Positions 18,410 through 25,858 of a stretch of DNA of 64,000 bases are shown here, piece by piece (the stretch's first letter is position 1; each line of letters starts with the position of its first letter). The notes under the pieces were generated by a model. That model saw only the letters and a list, made by a program, of their open reading frames with translations. It ran no database searches and was not told the origin of the DNA. Both the position numbers and the translations under genes were made by a program. The stretch spans positions 118,420 through 182,419 of the forward strand of contig JAFWNB010000004.1 in assembly GCA_017545505.1 (NCBI GenBank). Direction: 5' to 3'. This DNA comes from Candidatus Saccharimonadota bacterium (GTDB lineage Bacteria > Patescibacteriota > Saccharimonadia > Saccharimonadales > Saccharimonadaceae).

Positions 18410-19348
18410 ATGAAAAAACGATTAGTTTTGGCCCTTGGCGGAAATGCCCTACAGAAAAATGGTGAAGTTTCGGCTGAGGCTCAAAAAAAGGTCGCAAATG
18501 AAATTGGCGAAATAGTTGCGTCTCTGGCTAGTAAATACGAAATCGTAGTTGCGCATGGTAACGGTCCACAGGTTGGAAACATTTTAATTCATGAAGAATC
18601 GGCCGCTTCGGAAAAAGCACCTGCGATGCCACTTGAGACCGCCGTGGCGATGAGTCAAGGACAAATTGGCTATTGGTTAACTCAGGCTATAAATAACGCT
18701 TTTACAAAAAAAGATCAAAACAAAAGAGCCGTAACTATTGTCTCGCAAGTTGTAGTGGATCGAGATGATCCGGCTTTTAAAAATCCGACTAAACCGATTG
18801 GGCAATTCTATAGTGAAAAAGAAGCCAAAGCACTTCAAAAAGTGACTAATTGGGTAATTAAAGAAGATGCGGGGAGAGGGTATCGTCGCGTGGTTGCTTC
18901 ACCATTACCAATCGATATCGTAGAAAAACGCGCAATCGTGGATTTGGTCAGTAAAGGTATTATCGTTATTGCGGCTGGAGGTGGCGGCATTCCGGTTTAT
19001 CGTACCAAGGTTTTACGCAAACTCAAAGGTATCGATGCGGTAATTGACAAAGATTATGCGGCAGAAAAGCTTGCCGAACTGGTAAAAGCCGATATTTTCG
19101 TTTCGTTGACGGCTGTGCCAAATGCATATATTAACTTTGGTACACCAGAACAACAGGCACTCTTCAAATTAACGATTCAGGAAGCGAATGAATACAAAAA
19201 AATGGGATTCTTTAAGCCTGGTTCGATGCTCCCAAAAATCGAGGCAACTATCAAGTTTGCCAAGAAGGGCGGTATTGGCATTATCACCGATTCTGAACAT
19301 CTCGAAGAAGCCCTTAAAGGCAATGCCGGAACAATTATTAAAAAATAA
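18410..19348 (+). CDS. arcC: Carbamate kinase
   Basis: A 312-residue amino-acid-kinase-family enzyme that transfers the phosphate of carbamoyl phosphate to ADP, giving ATP, CO2 and ammonia. Family signatures are LALGGNALQ at the N-terminus, VVAHGNGPQVGN, AMSQGQIGYWL, IVIAAGGGGIPV and GSMLPKIEA. Length is normal. It is divergent from the ptcA-aguD-aguA transcript and supplies the energy-yielding last step of agmatine breakdown. The start is leaderless by promoter position. It ends one base before the end of pgi, which converges on it. Confidence 0.96.
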   Translation: MKKRLVLALGGNALQKNGEVSAEAQKKVANEIGEIVASLASKYEIVVAHGNGPQVGNILIHEESAASEKAPAMPLETAVAMSQGQIGYWLTQAINNAFTKKDQNKRAVTIVSQVVVDRDDPAFKNPTKPIGQFYSEKEAKALQKVTNWVIKEDAGRGYRRVVASPLPIDIVEKRAIVDLVSKGIIVIAAGGGGIPVYRTKVLRKLKGIDAVIDKDYAAEKLAELVKADIFVSLTAVPNAYINFGTPEQQALFKLTIQEANEYKKMGFFKPGSMLPKIEATIKFAKKGGIGIITDSEHLEEALKGNAGTIIKK

Positions 19349-20473
19349 TTATAAAATCTTTTGTAATTCTTTTTTGTAAGCCTCTACGCCCGGTTGATCA
19401 AATGGATTGACTCCAAAAAGCTTAGCGGAAATAGCGCAAGACAATTCAAAGAAATATATTAATTCCCCAAATCCTTTTTCATCAAATGACGGAACTTTAA
19501 TATCTAACACCGGAATACCACCTTCAACATGGGCGATACGGACAGCTCGAACTACTTTTTGGTTCATTTCGTCGGTTGGATAGTCGATGATGGTTTCGAA
19601 CATATTACGGCGTCCATCTTGCATAAACTGACCAAGCGAATGTAAATCGGTAGAGTAAATAACCGAAGCAGGGAAAATCCCTTGTTTGTTTTTCCCTTCG
19701 GATTCACCGAAGAGCTGTTTAAGCCATTCGTTAAAATACATAGTGGCGGGCTCAAAACTGGCAAATACTTCAGTATCGTAATTTTTTGCGGCAAGTTCAA
19801 AACGCATCCAGGCGTATTTGGTTGCCGGATCCGGCGTAGATTCGATAGCTTCCGCTGCGCCCTCTAAAAGCTTATCAACGTCTATTCCGGCTACAGCCAT
19901 CGGCAACATCCCAACAGCACTTAACACTGAATATCTACCACCTATATTGTCCGGTACTACAAATTGAGTATAGCCCGCAGCTACGGCCTCATCGTGAAGA
20001 GCGCCCGTTTTACGATCTGTTGTAGCATAAATGCGAGAATATGCCTCCTCCTCGCCGTATTTTTCAATTAATTTTTGCTTAAATGCAGCAAAAGCAATTG
20101 CTGGCTCTAAGGTTGTGCCGGATTTAGAAATCACATTGATAGAAAAATCATGATCGCCAACTTTTTCTAGCGCACGGTCTAATTCCCTTTTTGATATAGA
20201 ATTCCCCGCATAAATAATTTTGGTTTCGGAGTGAGGATGAAGAGCCTCAATAATAGCACGGTGCCCTAAATATGAACCGCCTATGCCGATACAAACTAAA
20301 TATTCGCTTTCTTCGTTGATTTTTTTGGCAGCCTCCTTGATGCGGACAAACTCCCCGACATCGTATTTTTTTGGTAAAGCTAACCACCCACCCATTGGGT
20401 CATGGGTAATCTCTTGAATGATCTGAGCAGTTTTATTTAAGTCTACTTCTGGGCTAAAATTAACTTCTATCAT
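19349..20473 (-). CDS. pgi: Glucose-6-phosphate isomerase (short form)
   Basis: A 374-residue SIS-domain enzyme that interconverts glucose-6-phosphate and fructose-6-phosphate. Signatures include CIGIGGSYLGHRA near residue 62, ISKSGTTLEPA, NIGGRYSVLSAVG, GKNKQGIFPASVIY, and a C-terminal QPGVEAYKK. It is shorter than the usual 430-550 residues, with both the N-terminal region and surface loops reduced, but catalytic stretches are intact. GGAG stands before ATG 20473. A separate, strong promoter for the next gene begins about 30 bases upstream on the other strand. Confidence 0.94.
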   Translation of the reverse strand: MIEVNFSPEVDLNKTAQIIQEITHDPMGGWLALPKKYDVGEFVRIKEAAKKINEESEYLVCIGIGGSYLGHRAIIEALHPHSETKIIYAGNSISKRELDRALEKVGDHDFSINVISKSGTTLEPAIAFAAFKQKLIEKYGEEEAYSRIYATTDRKTGALHDEAVAAGYTQFVVPDNIGGRYSVLSAVGMLPMAVAGIDVDKLLEGAAEAIESTPDPATKYAWMRFELAAKNYDTEVFASFEPATMYFNEWLKQLFGESEGKNKQGIFPASVIYSTDLHSLGQFMQDGRRNMFETIIDYPTDEMNQKVVRAVRIAHVEGGIPVLDIKVPSFDEKGFGELIYFFELSCAISAKLFGVNPFDQPGVEAYKKELQKIL

Positions 20474-20504
20474 ATTATCTCCGTTTTAATAATTTTATCA
20501 TATA

Positions 20505-20533
20505 TTGACACCCCAAGCGAACTGTGTTATAAA
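20505..20533 (+). promoter_or_regulatory. Strong promoter of the 87-residue orphan gene
   Basis: TTGACA (20505-20510), 17 bases, TATAAA (20528-20533). Confidence 0.85.
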
Positions 20534-20576
20534 TATATAGACGACTTAATACATTAAAATAGGGGAGGTGAACGGT

Positions 20577-20840
20577 ATGTATTCAGTTGTTGTAAATTTG
20601 AGAACAACCTGTCAACAATACACAAAAGAATTTCTCTATGGGAAAGGTTTTGATCTCTGGCTAGTTGGTAATGCCAGCCAGCACAGGGTGAGGATTAAGC
20701 CTCAAACACCTTTTGTGTTAACGGAGGATAGCCACATTAACTGCGTGGCAAATCTGGATCATTTCCCGGATGCTAGCATTCTTAGCATCATGAATAATCC
20801 AGAGATTCTATCATTGCAGATAGAGTTAAAAGAAAGATAG
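20577..20840 (+). CDS. Small protein of unknown function with its own promoter and terminator
   Basis: An 87-residue protein starting MYSVVVNLRTTCQQYTKEF. ATG 20577 is eight bases after AGGGGAGGTG, a strong ribosome binding site; a GTG nine bases earlier overlaps that site and is less likely. The gene has a near-consensus promoter and a clear terminator, so it is a single-gene transcription unit and probably well expressed. The protein has no signal peptide or membrane span, looks mixed alpha/beta, and contains two cysteines. I do not recognise it. The same plan (strong promoter, G-rich ribosome binding site, small orphan protein) recurs at 55011-55528. Confidence 0.75.
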   Translation: MYSVVVNLRTTCQQYTKEFLYGKGFDLWLVGNASQHRVRIKPQTPFVLTEDSHINCVANLDHFPDASILSIMNNPEILSLQIELKER

Positions 20841-20877
20841 TGCTTCGGCATTTTCATATTATTGTTCTCCTTTTTTC

Positions 20878-20904
20878 AATCCCTGGCCTCGGCTGGGGAT
20901 TTTT
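20878..20904 (+). terminator. Intrinsic terminator of the 87-residue orphan gene
   Basis: AATCCCTGGCC, loop TC, GGCTGGGGATT followed by TTT: an 11-bp stem with two wobble pairs. Confidence 0.85.
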
Positions 20905-20927
20905 CATGGTATAATAAAAAGCATAGT

Positions 20928-21014
20928 GCCCCTGTGGCGGAATTGGCAGACGCGCTAGCTTCAGGTGCTAGTGGTAGTAATACCATGCAGGTTCAACCCC
21001 TGTCGGGGGCACCA
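20928..21014 (+). tRNA. tRNA-Leu (anticodon CAG)
   Basis: A complete class II tRNA with acceptor GCCCCTG/CGGGGGC, anticodon loop TTCAGGT, a long variable arm, T-loop TTCAACC and encoded CCA. TGGTATAAT lies just upstream as promoter. Its last 22 bases overlap the 3' end of the M1 aminopeptidase gene on the other strand. Confidence 0.95.
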
Positions 21015-23404
21015 ACGATTCTTTTAAGAGCTTCGTAAACTGAGGCTTTATTTTTTGCGATGCGTTCGATTCGGGCTTTGATTTCCTGTTCGCCAATTTT
21101 AATAGCGCGAGAAACCGCTGGATCATTTCGCATTGGCCCGAAAAACTCGGTATATTTCTTTAACTCTTCTTTAGTGCGAGCAAGTCTAGCGGTGAACATC
21201 GGATAATCAGATAAGGTTTTATCGCCTCCGGTGGTTTTGATAAAATCCCAATTTTTGGTCATCCAATCAAAGGTGTCTATCCTTGATAGCGGATTACGGT
21301 AAAGATAAACAAATAAATAGAATTGATCTTGAGGTTTAACAATTTTAGTATTGCCAAGTAATTTAAGTAGAACTTCTTGGATTTGTTTTTTATCTTTAAC
21401 GGTCGTAGCGGTAAATAAATAATCGGATTTCACGTCAGGATCAAAAATCGCCTGGTATCTTTTAATATAATCGCTGACTATTTCCGGCTCAAAATATACT
21501 TTGGCGCACATAATATCACTACGTGTTTCTTTGTCCATTTTTCTGTAATCTTCATTATACATGGCGGCAAGCTTTCGGAGTCGTTCTTCATCGCGCGCAA
21601 AATAATCTAGGCTCATTAGATTTGCTCTCAAACGGATAATATTTTCGTCTTCATTCTTACCGGTAGTAATGCCTACTTCGCTTAGCTTTTGGTCAACTAA
21701 CTTCAAAACAAACTGGCGAAGGAACGACTCTTCTTCTGATTCAAATTCAGTGTAAACTCGAATGTTAGTGATAATACCACCTATTTTATTCCAGACCGAA
21801 GCTGAATCTTCATTTTTAAATTCTAGTATAAGCGGAATTAATGATGCCGGTGATTGAAGACCAGTTTGAGTAACTAAATCGCGATCGATGAGAAGACGAA
21901 GTTTTTCTTCAAGACTGAGTTTTTTAAAATTTTTTAAACGCAAATTAAACTCTTTTTCTGATAGGTTTAGAATATAATGGCCGGACATGTCTTCGCTGAT
22001 TTTAGGAATCGGCCAGTTTGATTCTAGCATTTCACCTTCTAATAAGAAACGTTTTTGAGAATAATCCTTAAAACTGCCATTTTTACTACTAATGACAGGG
22101 TAGCCCGGCTGGTCGATAAAGGCGTGCATGAGTTTTTTGGGATCAAAATCGGCGTATGGTTTAAGGGCATTCCATAAATCGTCACCAATGGTATTCTTGT
22201 ATTGGTATTTTTCAAAATAGTCGACGAGGCCTTTGCAGAATTTTTGCCAACCCATTAGGCGTATTAACATCAACATGAGTCTTGCGCCTTTAGCATAAAC
22301 GATGGCTCCGTCAAATAGGGTAGCGATTTCTTGAGGATTATGGACTTCCTGGTGTACGGATTGTACGCCTTCGTGCGCATCACGTAATAGAGCTGCGCAA
22401 CAATCTGCAGTAAAAAAACTTTCAAATATTTTGTATTCTGGGTGAATATGGTCTACGGCATAATATTCCATTACACTAGCAAATGACTCATTGAGCCATA
22501 GATCATCCCACCATTCCATAGTAACTAAATCGCCAAACCACTGGTGCGAAAGCTCATGCGCTACGGTAAGCGCCACGCTCTTTTTTGTGCCAAGTGTCGC
22601 ATCTTTTGAGACGAGCAACATTGATTCGCGGTAAGTGACTAGGCCCCAATTTTCCATCGCCCCTGCTTCAAAGTCTGGCAGAGCAACTTGATCTAGTTTC
22701 TTTAATGGATAAGGAATACCAAAATTATCGTCATAAAATTCCAGACTTTTTGCTGCGATTTCGTTAGCATAATCTACTGAATCCTCGTCTTGGTTTTGCG
22801 CACAATAAGTAGTAATTTCTACACCATGCTTGTTTTTAATAGTTTTGCTGTGAAATTTACCAATTACGAAGGCAAGGAGATAGGTAGACATTCTCGGCGT
22901 AGGTTCAAAAACTGTTGTATTTTTTACAACAGATTTAATTGGGGTGTTGGCCAAAATAGTATCTTCTGATTCTTCTGGTAAAGTAATGGATAGCTCAAAT
23001 ACAGCTTTAGCGGCTGGTTCATCAATACAAGGAAAAGCCTCGCGCGCATAATGACTTTCAAACTGAGTAGCTACGATTAATTCTTGCTCACCGTTATGAT
23101 TATAGCTAGAGAGGTAAGCGCCTTCCATGTTTTCGTTTAAGGAACCGTGGTATACTATTTCTACACTAAAATCGTTCCTAGGCACCTTAAAAAGCGTCAA
23201 AACATCGTCTTTTACTTCAAAATCTACTTTTTTCCCATCAATACTTGCTTTATCAACAGTTAGGCCGACGGTATGAAATTTAATGTTTTCGGCCTTTGGA
23301 GAGCCAGTAACTAAAACCTTACCAAGGATTCTTTTATGAAATTTATCAATAAATAAATCCAAGTTATATTTTTCTGGTACAAAATAGTCTAGTAATCTCT
23401 CCAT
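20993..23404 (-). CDS. pepN: M1-family metallo-aminopeptidase
   Basis: An 803-residue zinc aminopeptidase that removes N-terminal residues from peptides, relevant for a scavenging organism. The exopeptidase motif GAMENWG and the zinc site HELSHQWFGD...NESFAS are intact at about residues 245-305. A C-terminal helical ERAP1-like domain follows. No signal peptide is seen, so it is cytoplasmic. The gene starts 18 bases after ftsH with TGGAG as ribosome binding site. Its last codons (GAPDRG and stop) are read from the antisense of the tRNA-Leu acceptor end, an unusual overlap. Confidence 0.93.
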   Translation of the reverse strand: MERLLDYFVPEKYNLDLFIDKFHKRILGKVLVTGSPKAENIKFHTVGLTVDKASIDGKKVDFEVKDDVLTLFKVPRNDFSVEIVYHGSLNENMEGAYLSSYNHNGEQELIVATQFESHYAREAFPCIDEPAAKAVFELSITLPEESEDTILANTPIKSVVKNTTVFEPTPRMSTYLLAFVIGKFHSKTIKNKHGVEITTYCAQNQDEDSVDYANEIAAKSLEFYDDNFGIPYPLKKLDQVALPDFEAGAMENWGLVTYRESMLLVSKDATLGTKKSVALTVAHELSHQWFGDLVTMEWWDDLWLNESFASVMEYYAVDHIHPEYKIFESFFTADCCAALLRDAHEGVQSVHQEVHNPQEIATLFDGAIVYAKGARLMLMLIRLMGWQKFCKGLVDYFEKYQYKNTIGDDLWNALKPYADFDPKKLMHAFIDQPGYPVISSKNGSFKDYSQKRFLLEGEMLESNWPIPKISEDMSGHYILNLSEKEFNLRLKNFKKLSLEEKLRLLIDRDLVTQTGLQSPASLIPLILEFKNEDSASVWNKIGGIITNIRVYTEFESEEESFLRQFVLKLVDQKLSEVGITTGKNEDENIIRLRANLMSLDYFARDEERLRKLAAMYNEDYRKMDKETRSDIMCAKVYFEPEIVSDYIKRYQAIFDPDVKSDYLFTATTVKDKKQIQEVLLKLLGNTKIVKPQDQFYLFVYLYRNPLSRIDTFDWMTKNWDFIKTTGGDKTLSDYPMFTARLARTKEELKKYTEFFGPMRNDPAVSRAIKIGEQEIKARIERIAKNKASVYEALKRIVGAPDRG

Positions 23405-23422
23405 GTTTTCTCCATTTTAAGG

Positions 23423-25351
23423 TTATTTATATAATTTAGCAGATTCTGGTAGTTTAGCTGGTTTTAAGAGTGGTTCTAGTTCAGATTCTTCGAGAGTTTC
23501 GTGAGCAAGTAGCTCTTCGGCAAGCTTATCTAAAACTGCTTTATTTGCCTTTAAGACATCTTCCGCGCGCTTAGCGGCTTCATCGGCAAGTTTTTTAACC
23601 TCGGCATCAATTAGTTCTGCGGTTTTTTCAGAATATGGTTTGCCGGTAGTAATCGTGTAATAGCCTGTCGCTTCATTCGGGAAAACAATATTACGAGTGC
23701 TGTCGCCCATACCTTCTTCTATAATCATGGATTTGGCTAGTTCAGCGACATTTTTGAGATCGCTCGACGCGCCAGTGGTGATAGCGTCCTTGCCAAAAAT
23801 AATTTTTTCGGCGATGCGACCGCCCATAGCACGAGCCAAAATGTCTTTTAATTCATAAATGTTTTTATAGCTTCTATCTTCTGGCGGCAAGAACCAAGTT
23901 ACACCACCAGTTTGGCCACGCGGGATAATGGTTACTTTGTGCACTGGATCTGAATCTGGCAAAACATGACCAACTACGGCGTGACCAGCTTCATGATAAG
24001 CGGTAATTTTGCGTTCTTTATCGTTCATGACTTTAGACTTTCGTTCTGGCCCGATAGCTACGCGCTCAAATGCCTCGGTTAAATCTTTGTTTGAAATAGC
24101 TTTATGACCTTCGCGTGCAGCAGTGATAGCGGCTTCATTTGCGATATTAGCAAGATCAGCGCCGGATGAGCCGGCAGTTTTTTTGGCTAAGGCTTCTAAA
24201 TCTACATTTTCTTCAACTGGTTTACCCTTAAAATGAACTTTCAATATTTCTAGACGGTCTTTTCGTTCCGGCAAAGTAACATTAACATGACGGTCAAAAC
24301 GACCTGGGCGAAGCAGGGCTTTATCGAGCATATCTACACGGTTAGTGGCAGCCATTACAATAACACCGGAATCGTTATCAAATCCGTCCATTTCCACTAG
24401 GATTTGGTTTAGGGTTTGTTCGTCTTCACGACCAGCGCCACCGCGCGCGTCACGCTTGTGGGCAACAGCATCGATTTCATCGATAAAAATAATTGACGGA
24501 GCGTTTTTCTTGGCTTTGCTAAATAAATCACGAACTCTAGATGCGCCTACGCCGACAAACATTTCGGCAAATTCGGAACCAGAAATACTAAAGAACGGAA
24601 CATTAGCTTCGCCAGCTACGGCGCGCGCCATCAAGGTTTTGCCGGTGCCAGGGTCGCCAGCTAGTAAAACACCTCGTGGGATTTTGGCGCCGAGTTTTTC
24701 GTATTTTTTAGGATTTTTAAGAAAGTCAACGATTTCCGTGAGATCTTGTTTGGCAGATTCGTTACCCGCGACATCCTTAAAAGTGACTTTCTTTTTGTCG
24801 GGGCCGTATAATCTGGCACGAGATTTGCCAAAACTCATTGATTGATTGTTTGCAGCGTTGGCTTGACGCATCATCCAGATAAAGAAAATTACAATGGCGA
24901 TAATTGGAAAGACTGTTAAGGCAATTTCTAAGACTATTCCCCAAAAATCAAATTCTTCGACATATTCAATCGTTGGATAAGATTCTTGACATTTTATTAA
25001 TTCGTCTTTTTCTAATCCATCGCAAAAGTTTTTAAGACCTTGGTCGTACAAAGTGCCAGAAGAGTCCTTGCGCGAAGTTTCGGTTGGTTTTTCTTCGCCT
25101 TTTAGGGTGATATCAAGAGTATTTCCGGTGACGGTAATTTTGCTAATATTGCCATCTGGGTCATTTGCGCGTTGGATAACTTCTGAAATTGGAACTTCAG
25201 TCTTGGCGTTATGATTATAGGCATTATTATTAATAATCAAAAAAACAAAACAAAGTATGATAATAAAAAATAGTATACTTCTAATCGTGTTTGATTTGTT
25301 ATTAGTGCTGCCTGGGCGCCCTTTGGTCTTGTTTGACATGTTCTCTGTCAC
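23423..25351 (-). CDS. ftsH: ATP-dependent zinc metalloprotease FtsH
   Basis: A 642-residue membrane-bound AAA+ protease that degrades unassembled membrane proteins and selected cytosolic regulators. The first membrane span lies at about residues 27-42 and the second at about 135-160, with an extracytoplasmic loop between. The Walker A motif is GDPGTGKT, Walker [11 protein letters not shown], and the zinc site HEAGH. The start is GTG 25351, eight bases after AAGGAG; an ATG four codons later is too far from that site. pepN follows closely, making a proteolysis operon. Confidence 0.97.
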   Translation of the reverse strand: MTENMSNKTKGRPGSTNNKSNTIRSILFFIIILCFVFLIINNNAYNHNAKTEVPISEVIQRANDPDGNISKITVTGNTLDITLKGEEKPTETSRKDSSGTLYDQGLKNFCDGLEKDELIKCQESYPTIEYVEEFDFWGIVLEIALTVFPIIAIVIFFIWMMRQANAANNQSMSFGKSRARLYGPDKKKVTFKDVAGNESAKQDLTEIVDFLKNPKKYEKLGAKIPRGVLLAGDPGTGKTLMARAVAGEANVPFFSISGSEFAEMFVGVGASRVRDLFSKAKKNAPSIIFIDEIDAVAHKRDARGGAGREDEQTLNQILVEMDGFDNDSGVIVMAATNRVDMLDKALLRPGRFDRHVNVTLPERKDRLEILKVHFKGKPVEENVDLEALAKKTAGSSGADLANIANEAAITAAREGHKAISNKDLTEAFERVAIGPERKSKVMNDKERKITAYHEAGHAVVGHVLPDSDPVHKVTIIPRGQTGGVTWFLPPEDRSYKNIYELKDILARAMGGRIAEKIIFGKDAITTGASSDLKNVAELAKSMIIEEGMGDSTRNIVFPNEATGYYTITTGKPYSEKTAELIDAEVKKLADEAAKRAEDVLKANKAVLDKLAEELLAHETLEESELEPLLKPAKLPESAKLYK

Positions 25352-25419
25352 TTTTTTATCTCCTTAACAATAATATTTTAGCATATTATGATATATTTGT
25401 GGTATAATAATAGTAGCGT

Positions 25420-25495
25420 CAGGGTGTGGCGCAGTTGGTAGCGCGCGACTTTTGGGAAGTCGAGGTCGCTGGTTCGAGCCCAGTCACCCTGACCA
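25420..25495 (+). tRNA. tRNA-Pro (anticodon UGG)
   Basis: Cloverleaf with acceptor CAGGGTG/CACCCTG, anticodon loop TTTGGGA, T-loop TTCGAGC and encoded CCA. The promoter TGGTATAAT precedes it. Confidence 0.95.
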
Positions 25496-25509
25496 TTTTT
25501 TATACTAGT

Positions 25510-25584
25510 CGGGGGTTGGCGCAGTGGTAGCGCGCACGTCTGGGGGGCGTGAGGTCGCCAGTTCAATCCTGGTACCCCCGACCA
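25510..25584 (+). tRNA. tRNA-Pro (anticodon GGG)
   Basis: Cloverleaf with acceptor CGGGGGT/ACCCCCG, anticodon loop CTGGGGG, T-loop TTCAATC and encoded CCA. It sits 14 bases after the previous tRNA and is probably co-transcribed with it. Confidence 0.94.
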
Positions 25585-25606
25585 TGAAGTGATATAATTA
25601 TCTTAT

Positions 25607-25683
25607 CTGGGATTGGCGCAGCCTGGTAGCGCGCGGCATTCGGGATGCCGAGGTCAGGAGTTCAAATCTCCTATCCCAGACCA
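25607..25683 (+). tRNA. tRNA-Pro (anticodon CGG)
   Basis: Cloverleaf with acceptor CTGGGAT/ATCCCAG, anticodon loop TTCGGGA, T-loop TTCAAAT and encoded CCA. It has its own TGATATAAT box about ten bases upstream. All three proline isoacceptors are thus clustered. Confidence 0.95.
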
Positions 25684-25846
25684 TTTTTTGTTTCAATAAT
25701 CTTCAATTAGTTTGGAACTCCTGGTACTTCGTGGACAGGAGTTCAAATCTCCTATCCCAGACCATTTTTTTGTCTCAATAATCTTCAATTAGTTTGGAAC
25801 TCCTGGTACTTCGTGAACAGGAGTTCAAATCTCCTATCCCAGACCA
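25684..25846 (+). repeat. Two tandem tRNA-Pro 3'-end copies, each preceded by a hairpin
   Basis: The T-arm, acceptor 3' strand and CCA of tRNA-Pro(CGG) recur at 25737-25764 and 25819-25846, at spacings of 81 and 82 bases. Each copy is preceded by an antisense piece of the T-arm, giving a hairpin: GAACTCCTG, loop with ACTTCGT, CAGGAGTTC. T runs follow every CCA. The 5' half of the tRNA is not copied, so these are not tRNA genes. Confidence 0.9.
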
Positions 25847-25858
25847 TTTTTTTGTGGT

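Noticed and set aside
24345..24845. A 166-codon open frame antisense to ftsH
   Set aside because: It mirrors the codon pattern of ftsH and has no start signals; ftsH motifs are unambiguous.
25737..25846. Additional tRNA-Pro genes
   Set aside because: Only the T-arm and acceptor 3' strand are present; the 5' half and anticodon arm are missing.
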